DNA from: JBGPLJ01 sp035644395
Lineage (GTDB): Bacteria; Pseudomonadota; Gammaproteobacteria; Steroidobacterales; Steroidobacteraceae
Assembly (NCBI GenBank): GCA_035644395.1
Contig: DASQOR010000090.1
Coordinates: 62,001-126,000, forward strand
Direction of reading: 5' to 3'
DNA: 64,000 nt
The notes under the pieces are model-generated. The model saw only the letters and a program-made list of their open reading frames with translations, was not told the origin of the DNA and did not search any database. This document shows, piece by piece, positions 1 through 8,244 of this stretch (its first letter is position 1; each line of letters opens with the position of its first letter). The position numbers and the translations under genes were made by a program.

Positions 1-268
1 CCACGGGGGACGCAGGAGCCGCGACCGGCGTGGGCGCGGTCGCCGTCGTCGCCGCGGTAGTTGCCGGAGCCGAGGTTTCGAGGGCCGGCACGGCATCACC
101 CAGCTTGGGCTGCGCTTCGGCCACCGGCGCCGGCGTACCGGGCACGGACGTTTGCGACGCTTGCGTGGCCGGCAAGGCCTTCGGACTGTGATCCAGCACC
201 CAAGCCTGGTAGTTCATCCAGAGCGCCAGCGCGAGGCCACCCCAGAGAAAAATGCGTGGGTTACCCAT
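1..268 (-). CDS. yidC: YidC membrane protein insertase, N-terminal fragment
   Basis: Only the first ~89 codons lie in the window; the gene runs off the left edge. The protein starts MGNPRIFLWGGLALALWMNY, a typical YidC N-terminus with one membrane segment (about residues 5-22), followed by an Ala/Pro/Thr-rich periplasmic linker. YidC inserts inner-membrane proteins with or without SecYEG. The start codon lies inside the last codons of yidD (8-bp overlap), giving the conserved rpmH-rnpA-yidD-yidC order. The catalytic core lies outside the window, so the name rests on the N-terminus and the gene order. Confidence 0.93.
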   Translation of the reverse strand, partial: MGNPRIFLWGGLALALWMNYQAWVLDHSPKALPATQASQTSVPGTPAPVAEAQPKLGDAVPALETSAPATTAATTATAPTPVAAPASPV

Positions 269-521
269 GCGGCAGTTCTCTTGCAAGATGGGAGCCTGCC
301 AAGGCATCGGCTGGCGGAACCGGGTCATAGCCGCCTGCATGCCACGGGTGACACCGAAGAATGCGCTTGAATCCCATCCAGCAACCGCGAAGCGCGCCGT
401 GCGCTTCAATCGCTTCACTCGCATAGCACGAACAGGTCGGATGAAACCGGCAGGAGCGGCCGATCAACGGACTCAGTGTCCACTGGTAGAGGCGGATGGC
501 GGTCAGGAGGAAGCGGCGCAT
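261..521 (-). CDS. yidD: YidD membrane protein insertion efficiency factor
   Basis: This is an 86-residue protein, the normal size for the family. It carries the family signature: a hydrophobic start (RLYQWTLSPLIG), then SCRFHPTCSCYASEAI with its conserved cysteines, then HGALRGCWMGFKRILRCHPW. YidD is a small membrane-associated factor thought to assist YidC-dependent insertion. It overlaps rnpA upstream by 19 bp and yidC downstream by 8 bp, so the genes are probably translationally coupled. The tail after HPWHAGGYDPVP is somewhat longer than in many homologues. Confidence 0.96.
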   Translation of the reverse strand: MRRFLLTAIRLYQWTLSPLIGRSCRFHPTCSCYASEAIEAHGALRGCWMGFKRILRCHPWHAGGYDPVPPADALAGSHLARELPHG

Positions 522-856
522 TTTCTGATCAGATTCAGCCAGTGCGTGGCGAGACTTGTTCTCAATACTTCGGGCGCAGCACTCTTTGCAGGCGGGCGCG
601 CCGTGATCACGATGTCAATCTGGGGCAAGGCGTGCTGCTGGTGCCGGAAGCTCTCGCGAATCAACCGTCGCAACCGGTTGCGCGCGACGGCTGAACCGAG
701 CGCGCGCACGCTGACCGACATGCCAAGGCGAGCGCCGCCCGCCTGGTTCGCGCGAAACGCCACGCCGAAATACGAATCTCCCGATCGCCGTCCATTCTTG
801 TAGACACTATCGAACTCCGCAGTGGAGCGGATTCGCTGACGGGGTCGGAATGGCAA
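503..856 (-). CDS. rnpA: Ribonuclease P protein component
   Basis: This is a 117-residue basic protein. It has the RnpA core RLGMSVSVRALGSAVARNRL followed by RRLIRESFR, the RNR motif region that contacts the RNase P RNA and the tRNA precursor leader. The N-terminal segment RQRIRSTAEFDSVYKNGRR also fits the family. It matures tRNA 5' ends with the catalytic RNA, whose gene is not in this window. It lies 35 bp downstream of rpmH, the conserved arrangement, and overlaps yidD at its 3' end. Confidence 0.97.
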   Translation of the reverse strand: MPFRPRQRIRSTAEFDSVYKNGRRSGDSYFGVAFRANQAGGARLGMSVSVRALGSAVARNRLRRLIRESFRHQQHALPQIDIVITARPPAKSAAPEVLRTSLATHWLNLIRKCAASS

Positions 857-891
857 ACGCCGGATCGTGGCTCCGTTCGCGAGTCACGAGA

Positions 892-1026
892 CTAGGGAAT
901 CAATCGCTTGCGGCCCTTGGCGCGGCGACGCGACAGAACCAAGCGCCCGCCTTTGCTCGCCATGCGTGCGCGAAATCCGTGAGTTCGTTTGCGATGGATC
1001 TTGCTCGGTTGATAAGTGCGCTTCAT
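892..1026 (-). CDS. rpmH: Large ribosomal subunit protein bL34
   Basis: This is a 44-residue, strongly basic protein starting MKRTYQPSKIHRKRTHGFRA and ending GRKRLIP, the invariant bL34 pattern. Start and stop were located directly (start codon complement of 1024-1026, stop complement of 892-894). bL34 is a component of the large ribosomal subunit. It heads the minus-strand rpmH-rnpA-yidD-yidC unit and is divergent from dnaA. Confidence 0.98.
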   Translation of the reverse strand: MKRTYQPSKIHRKRTHGFRARMASKGGRLVLSRRRAKGRKRLIP

Positions 1027-1316
1027 GATGAGCCCTCATCGCCATTCGTCGAACCCTGATTCGAACGACAAATAGAACGATAAGCTGTTGAAAACAAAAA
1101 AGGGTCTGAAAAAGAGGCGGCAAGGGTACGCACCGACTTCGGGGCTGTCAATAGATTCGCCGAAAGACAGCAGACTGATTTCTCGCTGTTTTTCCCGCGA
1201 TTTTCCGACGACCGCCGGGGCGCTTCGCACGTGCTAGCGAGCGCGTTTTCGAAGTTATAGACTGCGCCCCCTTTTCGCTGGTCAGTCACCTCCGTCACAC
1301 CTCGAAGATCGCGCTA
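1027..1316. promoter_or_regulatory. rpmH-dnaA divergent intergenic region
   Basis: This 290-bp space separates the divergent rpmH and dnaA genes and must hold promoters for both. It has A/T-rich tracts, including a run of A residues near 1091-1105 and TTTTTCCCGCGATTTTCC near 1189-1206. I find no consensus 9-mer DnaA box here, so the candidate origin is placed between dnaA and dnaN instead. No convincing paired -35/-10 boxes could be assigned. Confidence 0.5.
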
Positions 1317-2669
1317 GTGCAAGCTGCGTCATTGTGGAATCGTTGTCTGCGGCTGCTGGAAGCCGAGCTCCCCGAGCAGCAATTTAATACGTGGTTGCGC
1401 CCGCTTCAGGCCGTCGAGGAAGGCGGCACGCTGCGCTTGTTTGCGCCGAACCGATATGTCGTCGACTGGGTGAATCAGAATCTTCGCGGCCGCATCGCCC
1501 AGGTGCTCGGCACCGTTGCAAGCCCCGACACCCCGCAACTCGTACTCGAGGTGGGATCCCGCCCGGTGGCGACCAACGGGCATGGGGCAGTCGCCTCCGC
1601 AAGTCCAGCGGCTTCCAGGTCGGTCGCTCCCGCCGAAGGCTTGGTTATTGGCGGCCGGCTGAATCGCGACTTCACGTTCGACCGATTCGTGGAAGGTAAG
1701 AGCAATCAACTCGCGCGTGCCGCGGCGATGCAGGTGTCCAAGAATCCGGGTCGTGCCTACAACCCATTGTTCATCTACGGTGGTGTCGGGCTCGGCAAGA
1801 CGCACCTGATGCAGGCCGTCGGCAACCTGATGCTCGCGAGCAGCCCCGACGCACGCGTTGCTTATGTGCACTCCGAGCGATTTGTCGGCGACATGGTCCG
1901 GGCCCTGCGCCATAACACGATGAATGAATTCAAGACTGCCTACCGGACGCTCGATTGCCTGCTGATCGACGACATTCAGTTCTTTGCGGGAAAAGACCGT
2001 TCGCAGGAGGAGTTCTTTCACACGTTCAACGCGCTCCTGGAAGGACAGCAACAGGTGATCCTGACCTGTGATCGCTACCCCAGGGAAGTAAACGGGCTGG
2101 AAGAACGCCTGAAGTCGCGTTGCGGCTGGGGCCTCACCGTTGCCATTGAACCGCCGGAGCTCGAAACCTGCGTCGCCATCCTGATGAGCAAGGCCGGGGG
2201 TATGGAAGTCGAACTACCCGAGGAAGTCGCCTTCTTCATAGCGAAGCGCATCCGCTCGAACGTGCGCGAGCTCGAGGGTGCCCTGCGCCGCGTGACCGCC
2301 AATGCCCTGTTCACCGGCCGCCCGATCACTCTCGAATTCGCGAAGGAAGCCCTGCGCGATCTGATTGCCCTGCAGGACAAGCTCGTCACAATCGAGAATA
2401 TCCAGAAGACGGTGGCCGAGTACTACAAGATTCGCGTTGCCGATTTGCTTTCGAAGCGCCGTAGCCGCTCGATTGCCCGGCCTCGGCAGGTTGCAATGGC
2501 CCTGTCGAAGGAGCTGACCAACCATAGCCTGCCGGAGATCGGTGACGCCTTTGGTGGTCGTGATCATACGACGGTATTGCACGCTTGTAAGAGAATCAAA
2601 GGCTTGCGTGATTCCGAGCCCCGTATGACCGAAGACTACTCAAACCTGTTGAGAACGCTGGCAGGTTGA
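1317..2669 (+). CDS. dnaA: Chromosomal replication initiator protein DnaA
   Basis: This is a 450-residue AAA+ initiator. Domain I starts SLWNRCLRLLEAELPEQQFN, followed by an Ala/Ser-rich domain II linker (about 82-107). The AAA+ core has Walker A GGVGLGKTH (155-163) and Walker B LLIDDIQ (213-219). The C-terminal DnaA-box-binding helix-turn-helix has the signature GGRDHTTVLHACKRI. DnaA-ATP melts oriC and loads the replicative helicase. The start is GTG, common for dnaA; no in-frame ATG is available before the conserved N-terminus. It is followed by dnaN and recF in the classical order. Confidence 0.99.
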   Translation: MQAASLWNRCLRLLEAELPEQQFNTWLRPLQAVEEGGTLRLFAPNRYVVDWVNQNLRGRIAQVLGTVASPDTPQLVLEVGSRPVATNGHGAVASASPAASRSVAPAEGLVIGGRLNRDFTFDRFVEGKSNQLARAAAMQVSKNPGRAYNPLFIYGGVGLGKTHLMQAVGNLMLASSPDARVAYVHSERFVGDMVRALRHNTMNEFKTAYRTLDCLLIDDIQFFAGKDRSQEEFFHTFNALLEGQQQVILTCDRYPREVNGLEERLKSRCGWGLTVAIEPPELETCVAILMSKAGGMEVELPEEVAFFIAKRIRSNVRELEGALRRVTANALFTGRPITLEFAKEALRDLIALQDKLVTIENIQKTVAEYYKIRVADLLSKRRSRSIARPRQVAMALSKELTNHSLPEIGDAFGGRDHTTVLHACKRIKGLRDSEPRMTEDYSNLLRTLAG

Positions 2670-2900
2670 GTGGATTCTCTGTAGATAAAGCTGTGGATAA
2701 AGTTGCCCACAGGCGATCCACAGGCTCATGGACGGACCGGAGGCAGTTTCGAGGGGGTTTGTGCTTGCGACAAGCGCTTGATTAATTGGACGAGGTCGCA
2801 GTTATCCCGCCTGACTCAGGCACACAACTACTATAACTACTAGTTCTTATATCCACTAAGACTCTAGATTTCTAAGAGCACGCGGTAACCGAGGAAACCA
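2670..2900. other. Candidate oriC: DnaA-box cluster and AT-rich element between dnaA and dnaN
   Basis: A perfect consensus DnaA box (TGTGGATAA, i.e. TTATCCACA on the minus strand) lies at 2692-2700. It is flanked by near-matches TGTAGATAA (2680-2688), TTGCCCACA (2703-2711) and CGATCCACA (2714-2722). Further on come TTATCCCGC (2802-2810), a perfect palindrome GCCTGACTCAGGC (2809-2821), and an AT-rich stretch about 2822-2875 with CTA triplets at 2828-2833 and 2837-2842 that could be the unwinding element. Clustered boxes beside dnaA/dnaN are the usual mark of a bacterial origin. The dnaN promoter must also lie here. Confidence 0.7.
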
Positions 2901-3998
2901 ATGAAGATCTCCGCTGAACGCGAAAAAATTCTGGGACCGTTGCAGACGGTAATAGGGGTTGTTGAACGCCGTCAGACGATGCCGATCCTGGCCAATGTTC
3001 TGCTCTCCGCGAAGGACAACCGGTTGTCGGTCACAGCGACGGATCTCGAAGTTGAACTCGTCGCGTCCGCTGAGGTGAATGTGCAGCAAGGCGGTGATAT
3101 CACTGTACCAGGCCGGAAACTCCTGGATATCTGCCGCGCATTGCCTGAGGGCGTTACGATTTCCCTGGCTGGCGAAGCGGACAAGATCACTCTCAAGGCG
3201 GGCCGTAGCCGTTTCACGCTTGCGACGCTGCCAGCTTCAGATTTTCCGACGGTTGAGGAAATCAACGCTCAACAAACGCTGCAGATTCCACAGGCTGATT
3301 TTCGGCGGTTGCTCGACAAGACTCATTTTTCGATGGCACAGCAGGATGTGCGCTACTACCTCAACGGCATGCTGCTGGAAGCGGATGGCAAGACCTTGCG
3401 AGCCGTTGCAACTGACGGCCATCGCCTCGCGATTTGCGAGATCGAGCTGACGCTCAAGGTAAAGGCGGCTCATCAGGTCATCGTTCCGCGGAAGGGCGTT
3501 CTGGAGCTGCAACGCATCCTGGGTACGGAAGGATCACTAGACTTTCTGATAGGAACCAATCACGTTCGGGCCCAGATCGGCGATGTTCGATTCACTTCGA
3601 AGCTAATTGACGGCAGATTCCCGGAATATTCTCGCGTAATACCGGCCGCCGCTGGTCGGCAATTGCAGGCAGATCGAGACCTCTTGCGAGCATCCTTGCA
3701 GCGCACAGCAATCCTGGCCAACGAGAAATACCGCGGAATCCGGCTGGCGCTCAAGAAGAATGCCTTGACGATTCAAGCGCACAACCCGGAGCAGGAAGAG
3801 GCTGAAGAGGAGATCGAAGTCAGCTACGCCGGGGAGGACATGGAGGTCGGCTTCAACGTGAATTATCTGCTGGATGCGCTCGCCGCTGTCGACGGCGGCA
3901 AAGTGGCCATCGGCCTTACAGACGCTAACAGCAGTTGCCTCGTCCATGCGCCGGAGTCGACTACATCGCGCTACGTCGTGATGCCGATGCGCCTGTAG
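2901..3998 (+). CDS. dnaN: DNA polymerase III beta sliding clamp
   Basis: This is a 365-residue protein, matching the family length of about 366. It starts MKISAEREKILGPLQTVIGV and ends SRYVVMPMRL, the typical clamp C-terminus. The three repeated clamp domains fill the chain, with signatures such as LDKTHFSMAQQDVRYYLNGM and FPEYSRVIP. The dimeric ring tethers polymerase III to DNA. A GAGGA ribosome-binding site sits about 5 bases before the ATG. recF follows after 9 bp. Confidence 0.99.
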   Translation: MKISAEREKILGPLQTVIGVVERRQTMPILANVLLSAKDNRLSVTATDLEVELVASAEVNVQQGGDITVPGRKLLDICRALPEGVTISLAGEADKITLKAGRSRFTLATLPASDFPTVEEINAQQTLQIPQADFRRLLDKTHFSMAQQDVRYYLNGMLLEADGKTLRAVATDGHRLAICEIELTLKVKAAHQVIVPRKGVLELQRILGTEGSLDFLIGTNHVRAQIGDVRFTSKLIDGRFPEYSRVIPAAAGRQLQADRDLLRASLQRTAILANEKYRGIRLALKKNALTIQAHNPEQEEAEEEIEVSYAGEDMEVGFNVNYLLDALAAVDGGKVAIGLTDANSSCLVHAPESTTSRYVVMPMRL

Positions 3999-4007
3999 AG
4001 CGATCGG

Positions 4008-5075
4008 ATGCCGCTGCTAGCGGTTCAGGTCGAGAATCTCCGGTGCGTGCGCAACGTTGACCTGCAGCTCGACGATCGCCTGACCGTCATTACCGGGGCA
4101 AATGGCGCCGGCAAGACCAGCTTGCTGGAAGCGATCTTTTTCCTCGGTCGCGGGCGTTCATTTCGCACGCGGCAAATTGATCGCCTCATCACTACCGGCA
4201 CCGATGCGATGACGCTGATAGGCCACTTCGGGGGTGCCGGCCGTCCGAGCCTGCTCGGTATCCGTGCCAGCCGCGATGGGACCGAGGCCCACATAAACGG
4301 CCGACGGGCATCGTCCCTGGCTGAACTGGCCACGGCATTTCCGGTGCAAGTGATTGATCCGAGTATCCACAAGCTCGTGGAGGAGGGTCCAAGTGGTCGC
4401 CGTCGCGCTGTCGACTGGGGGGCGTTCCACGTGGAACCAACGTTTGCTCACGACTGGCAGCGGTTCCAAAGGGCCCTTCGCCAGCGAAACGCCTCCCTCC
4501 GATCCCAACTGGCCGCCTCCGCGATCAAGGCCTGGGACGCCGAACTGGTAGCGGCTGGTACATCGATATCCCAGGCCCGCGAGCGCTACTTCGAGCAATT
4601 GCAGCCAGTGGTTCGAGCAACGTCGCTATTCCTTGCCGGTGTCGAAGCCGTCCCGGCGCTGTATCAAGGTTGGCCACAGGGAGATTCATTGGAGCTCGCG
4701 CTTGCGCAGGCATGGACCAAGGACCTCAAGGCCGGCACCACGACGGTTGGTCCGCACCGGGCGGATCTGCGGATCCGGCTCGAAGGGCAGGCCGCCCGGG
4801 ATCGCGCTTCTCGCGGCCAGCAGAAGTTGATCGCAGCGGCGCTCGTGCTTTCACAACTGCGCATACTTCAGAAGACCCGCGGGCAGGCGGGCACCCTGCT
4901 TCTCGATGACCCGGCCGCCGAACTCGACAGTGAGCACCTGGCCAGACTCATGAGCCAGGTCCGCGAGCTGGGTTCGCAGCTGGTCGCAACCACCGTCTCG
5001 TCATCCATCGTGGGACTGGAAGATCCGGGCGCCAGGTTTCACGTGGAACAGGGCGCCGCTACTCGAATGCTATAA
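4008..5075 (+). CDS. recF: DNA replication/repair protein RecF
   Basis: This is a 355-residue SMC-like ATPase. Walker A is GANGAGKTSLLEAI (about residues 30-43), the ABC signature is in the SRGQQKLIAAALVLSQ segment, and Walker B is TLLLDDPAAELD. RecF loads RecA at gapped DNA with RecO and RecR. It lies 9 bp after dnaN in the conserved dnaA-dnaN-recF-gyrB block. Its last codons contain the -10 element likely used for gyrB. Confidence 0.97.
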   Translation: MPLLAVQVENLRCVRNVDLQLDDRLTVITGANGAGKTSLLEAIFFLGRGRSFRTRQIDRLITTGTDAMTLIGHFGGAGRPSLLGIRASRDGTEAHINGRRASSLAELATAFPVQVIDPSIHKLVEEGPSGRRRAVDWGAFHVEPTFAHDWQRFQRALRQRNASLRSQLAASAIKAWDAELVAAGTSISQARERYFEQLQPVVRATSLFLAGVEAVPALYQGWPQGDSLELALAQAWTKDLKAGTTTVGPHRADLRIRLEGQAARDRASRGQQKLIAAALVLSQLRILQKTRGQAGTLLLDDPAAELDSEHLARLMSQVRELGSQLVATTVSSSIVGLEDPGARFHVEQGAATRML

Positions 5076-5076
5076 T
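5068..5076 (+). promoter_or_regulatory. Extended -10 promoter element for gyrB
   Basis: TGCTATAAT gives a perfect TATAAT hexamer (5071-5076) with the extended TGn motif. It overlaps the recF stop codon and lies 25 bases before the gyrB start. No good -35 box is seen, which is normal for extended -10 promoters. Its assignment to gyrB is inferred from position. Confidence 0.55.
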
Positions 5077-5101
5077 GCGATCGTAGTTTCAGGGGATCTT
5101 A

Positions 5102-7519
5102 ATGACGGATAAAGATGTCTACGATTCCAGTAAAATCAAAGTCTTAAAGGGTCTTGATGCAGTGCGGAAACGGCCCGGCATGTACATCGGCGACACCGAT
5201 GACGGCACCGGCCTGCACCACATGGTTTTCGAGGTTGTGGATAACTCGATCGACGAGGCTCTGGCGGGGCACTGCAACCGCGTCGTCGTAACGATTCACG
5301 CGGATGAGTCGGTAACCGTATCGGACAACGGACGGGGCATTCCCGTCGACATTCACCCCGAGGAAGGGCGTTCGGCAGCGGAAGTCATCATGACGGTGCT
5401 GCACTCCGGCGGAAAATTCGACGACAGCTCGTACAAGGTCTCGGGCGGCTTGCACGGCGTCGGCGTCTCGGTCGTCAACGCGTTGTCCGAATATCTGCAT
5501 CTCAGCGTGAGCCGGGACGGCCGGCTGCACGCGCTGGAATTCAAACTCGGCGAACCCCAGGCGCCACTTGCCGTGGTCGGCGAGACGACCGAACGCGGCA
5601 CGACGATTCGCTTCAAACCGAGCGATACGATCTTCACGAACATCCAGTTCAGTTACGAACTGCTGGCCAAGCGCCTGCGTGAATTGTCCTTCCTCAATTC
5701 CGGCGTGCGCATTGAACTCATCGACGAGCGCGACGAGAAGAAGGACGTCTTCGAATACGCGGGCGGCATCGAGGCCTTCGTCAAGTATCTGAATCGCACG
5801 CGCACGCCCATTCACGACACGATCTGTCATTTCAGGTCACAGCAGGGCGGCACGACCGTCGAGGCGGCGATGCAATGGAACGACTCCTACCAGGAGAGCA
5901 TGTTCTGCTATACGAACAACATTCCGCAAAAAGACGGCGGCACGCATCTCGCCGGCTTTCGCGCCGCGCTCACACGCACGCTCAATAACTACATCGAGAG
6001 GGAACTGCAGGCCAAGAAGGAGAAGATCGCGACCACGGGAGACGATTCACGCGAGGGACTGACGGCGATACTTTCCGTGAAGCTTGCGGATCCGAAATTT
6101 TCCTCGCAGACCAAGGACAAGCTGGTTTCGTCCGAAGTGAAAGGCATCGTGGAGTCCGTGGTGGCGGCACGCCTGGAGGAATTCCTGCTGGAGCATCCGC
6201 TCGAAGCGCGCTCGATCGTGGCCAAGATCCTGGAGGCCGCCCGTGCTCGCGAAGCGGCTCGCAAGGCGCGCGAGATGACGCGTCGCAAAGGCGCCCTCGA
6301 TATCGCCGGGCTGCCCGGCAAGCTGGCGGATTGCCAGGAGAAGGATCCCGCGCTTTCCGAGATGTTTCTGGTCGAAGGCGACTCCGCCGGCGGTTCCGCG
6401 AAGCAGGGTCGAGATCGACGCACGCAGGCGATCCTGCCCCTGAAGGGCAAGATCCTCAATGTGGAGAAGGCGCGTTTTGACAAGATGCTGTCGTCCGCCG
6501 AAGTAGGCACGCTGATCACGGCGCTCGGCTGCGGCATCGGCCGGGACGACTTCGACATCGCCAAGCTACGCTATCACCGCATCATCATCATGACGGACGC
6601 GGACGTCGACGGTTCGCACATCCGCACGCTGCTGCTGACCTTCTTCTACCGGCAGATGGCGGAGCTGATCGAGAAAGGGCACATCTATATCGCGCAGCCG
6701 CCGCTCTACAAGGTCAAGAAAGGCAAGCAGGAGCAGTACGTCAAGGACGAAGCGGAGCTCAATCGGGTGCTGTTGAATTCCGCGCTGGACGACGCGGCAC
6801 TGCACGTGGGTCCCGCGGCGCCACCGCTTCACGGACCGGGGCTCGAATCGCTTGCCCAGCGGTACATGGAGGTTCAGGCGATCATTCGCCGATGGGCGAA
6901 GCGCTACGACGAGGACCTGCTCGAGCAGCTCATCTACCTGCCGGAGGTTTCCGTCGAGAATTTCGACCGCATTGACTGGTTGCGCGACTGGTGCCGCGCT
7001 CTTGAGGCCCGCCTGAATGGGCGCGCGGACGCCACCAAGGAATTTCGCGTCGAGGTCCAGGCCGGCCACGACAGCACCCCGCAACGCCTGCTGGTGCACC
7101 GGATCGTGCATGGACTGCCGACGGACAAGCACATCCAGCGGGAATTCTTCGAGTCCGCCGAATACCGCCGCATCGAGGAGCTGGGACGGACCCTTAACGG
7201 CCTCATCGGCGATGGCGCATATATCGCCAAAGGCGAAGCTCGCGAAGACATCGGGAGTTTCAAGCAGGCCATGGGATGGCTGCTCGAGGAGGCACGCAGA
7301 GGCCAGACGATTCAGCGCTACAAAGGACTCGGCGAAATGAATCCCGAACAGCTCTGGGATACGACCATCAATCCGGAAACGCGCCGCCTGATGCAGGTGA
7401 AAATCGAAGATGCGGTTGCCGCGGACGACATCTTCACCACGCTCATGGGCGATCAGGTCGAACCTCGGCGCGAGTTCATCGAAAAGAACGCGCCCGCCGT
7501 CGCCAACCTCGATATCTGA
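5102..7519 (+). CDS. gyrB: DNA gyrase subunit B
   Basis: This is an 805-residue protein. The GHKL ATPase domain shows VRKRPGMYIGD, EVVDNSIDEALAG, DNGRGIPVD and GGLHGVGVSVVNAL. The TOPRIM domain shows EGDSAGGSAKQGRDRR, LPLKGKILNVEKAR and DADVDGSHIRTLLLTFFYR. The C-terminus has the QRYKGLGEMNPEQLWDTT motif. With GyrA (not in the window) it introduces negative supercoils using ATP. The ~165-residue insert after the TOPRIM core is typical of proteobacterial GyrB. Its stop codon abuts the convergent plsC stop with no base between them. Confidence 0.99.
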   Translation: MTDKDVYDSSKIKVLKGLDAVRKRPGMYIGDTDDGTGLHHMVFEVVDNSIDEALAGHCNRVVVTIHADESVTVSDNGRGIPVDIHPEEGRSAAEVIMTVLHSGGKFDDSSYKVSGGLHGVGVSVVNALSEYLHLSVSRDGRLHALEFKLGEPQAPLAVVGETTERGTTIRFKPSDTIFTNIQFSYELLAKRLRELSFLNSGVRIELIDERDEKKDVFEYAGGIEAFVKYLNRTRTPIHDTICHFRSQQGGTTVEAAMQWNDSYQESMFCYTNNIPQKDGGTHLAGFRAALTRTLNNYIERELQAKKEKIATTGDDSREGLTAILSVKLADPKFSSQTKDKLVSSEVKGIVESVVAARLEEFLLEHPLEARSIVAKILEAARAREAARKAREMTRRKGALDIAGLPGKLADCQEKDPALSEMFLVEGDSAGGSAKQGRDRRTQAILPLKGKILNVEKARFDKMLSSAEVGTLITALGCGIGRDDFDIAKLRYHRIIIMTDADVDGSHIRTLLLTFFYRQMAELIEKGHIYIAQPPLYKVKKGKQEQYVKDEAELNRVLLNSALDDAALHVGPAAPPLHGPGLESLAQRYMEVQAIIRRWAKRYDEDLLEQLIYLPEVSVENFDRIDWLRDWCRALEARLNGRADATKEFRVEVQAGHDSTPQRLLVHRIVHGLPTDKHIQREFFESAEYRRIEELGRTLNGLIGDGAYIAKGEAREDIGSFKQAMGWLLEEARRGQTIQRYKGLGEMNPEQLWDTTINPETRRLMQVKIEDAVAADDIFTTLMGDQVEPRREFIEKNAPAVANLDI

Positions 7520-8239
7520 TCAGCCGGGCATCGAGGCGCTCATCGAGCGTACCCGCTCTTCGATCCAGCGCTGAAGTTCTTCATTGAGCTGCCGCGGATC
7601 GCGGTCTGCGGCCGAAAGCGGCGCTCCGATGTTCACGCGTATCGTGCCGCGCTTTTTGCGCAGGCCGCGGCGCGGCCAGTAGAAGCCCGCATCGTGGGCA
7701 ACCGGCACCAACAGGCAGCCAGTCGCCTGTGCAAGCAGAACGCCGCTCACGCCGTACTTGCGCGTTTCTCCCGGCGGCATGCGGGTGCCCTCCGGAAAGA
7801 TGCTCACCCAATAACCGCGGCCGATCCGATTCTTGCCTTGCTCCACGACGTGTTTGACGGCGGTGTGCCCGGCGGATCGATTGACCGCAATGGGCCGCGT
7901 CATCGCCAGTCCCCAGCCGACGAGCGGCAGCCACATCAGCTCCCGCTTCAGCACCCAGACCTGCGGCGGAAAGATCACCATCTGCGCGATGGTTTCCCAG
8001 CTTGAGGAGTGCTTCCACATGACCACGTGTGCGCCCTTCGGCAGGTTTTCGAGTCCGCTGACCTGATAATCCAGCCGGCATAGCACGCGCAGTAGCCACA
8101 GCAGGGTCCGGGCCCAGGCCCTTGCCATTGCAAACTGGCCGCGCTGCGGGAGGAAGAACAGGGCGAACATCGCAAGACCCCAGGTGGGAGTCAGGATGAG
8201 CAGCAGCGTCGTGAAGAGCAACGATCCAAAGAACTGCAT
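7520..8239 (-). CDS. plsC: 1-acyl-sn-glycerol-3-phosphate acyltransferase (PlsC family)
   Basis: This is a 239-residue membrane-bound acyltransferase with one or two N-terminal hydrophobic segments (about 5-32). Motif I is WKHSSSWET, an HX4E version of the usual HX4D, which is common among proteobacterial PlsC proteins. Motif III is IFPEGTRMPPGE. It would acylate lysophosphatidic acid to phosphatidic acid at the inner membrane. It starts 5 bp after the glyS stop and is the last gene of glyQ-glyS-plsC; the gmhB gene often found between glyS and plsC is absent. Confidence 0.9.
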   Translation of the reverse strand: MQFFGSLLFTTLLLILTPTWGLAMFALFFLPQRGQFAMARAWARTLLWLLRVLCRLDYQVSGLENLPKGAHVVMWKHSSSWETIAQMVIFPPQVWVLKRELMWLPLVGWGLAMTRPIAVNRSAGHTAVKHVVEQGKNRIGRGYWVSIFPEGTRMPPGETRKYGVSGVLLAQATGCLLVPVAHDAGFYWPRRGLRKKRGTIRVNIGAPLSAADRDPRQLNEELQRWIEERVRSMSASMPG

Positions 8240-8244
8240 GTGGC

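Noticed and set aside
1027..1316. rpmH-dnaA gap as the origin
   Set aside because: No consensus DnaA box was found there, whereas several cluster after dnaA.
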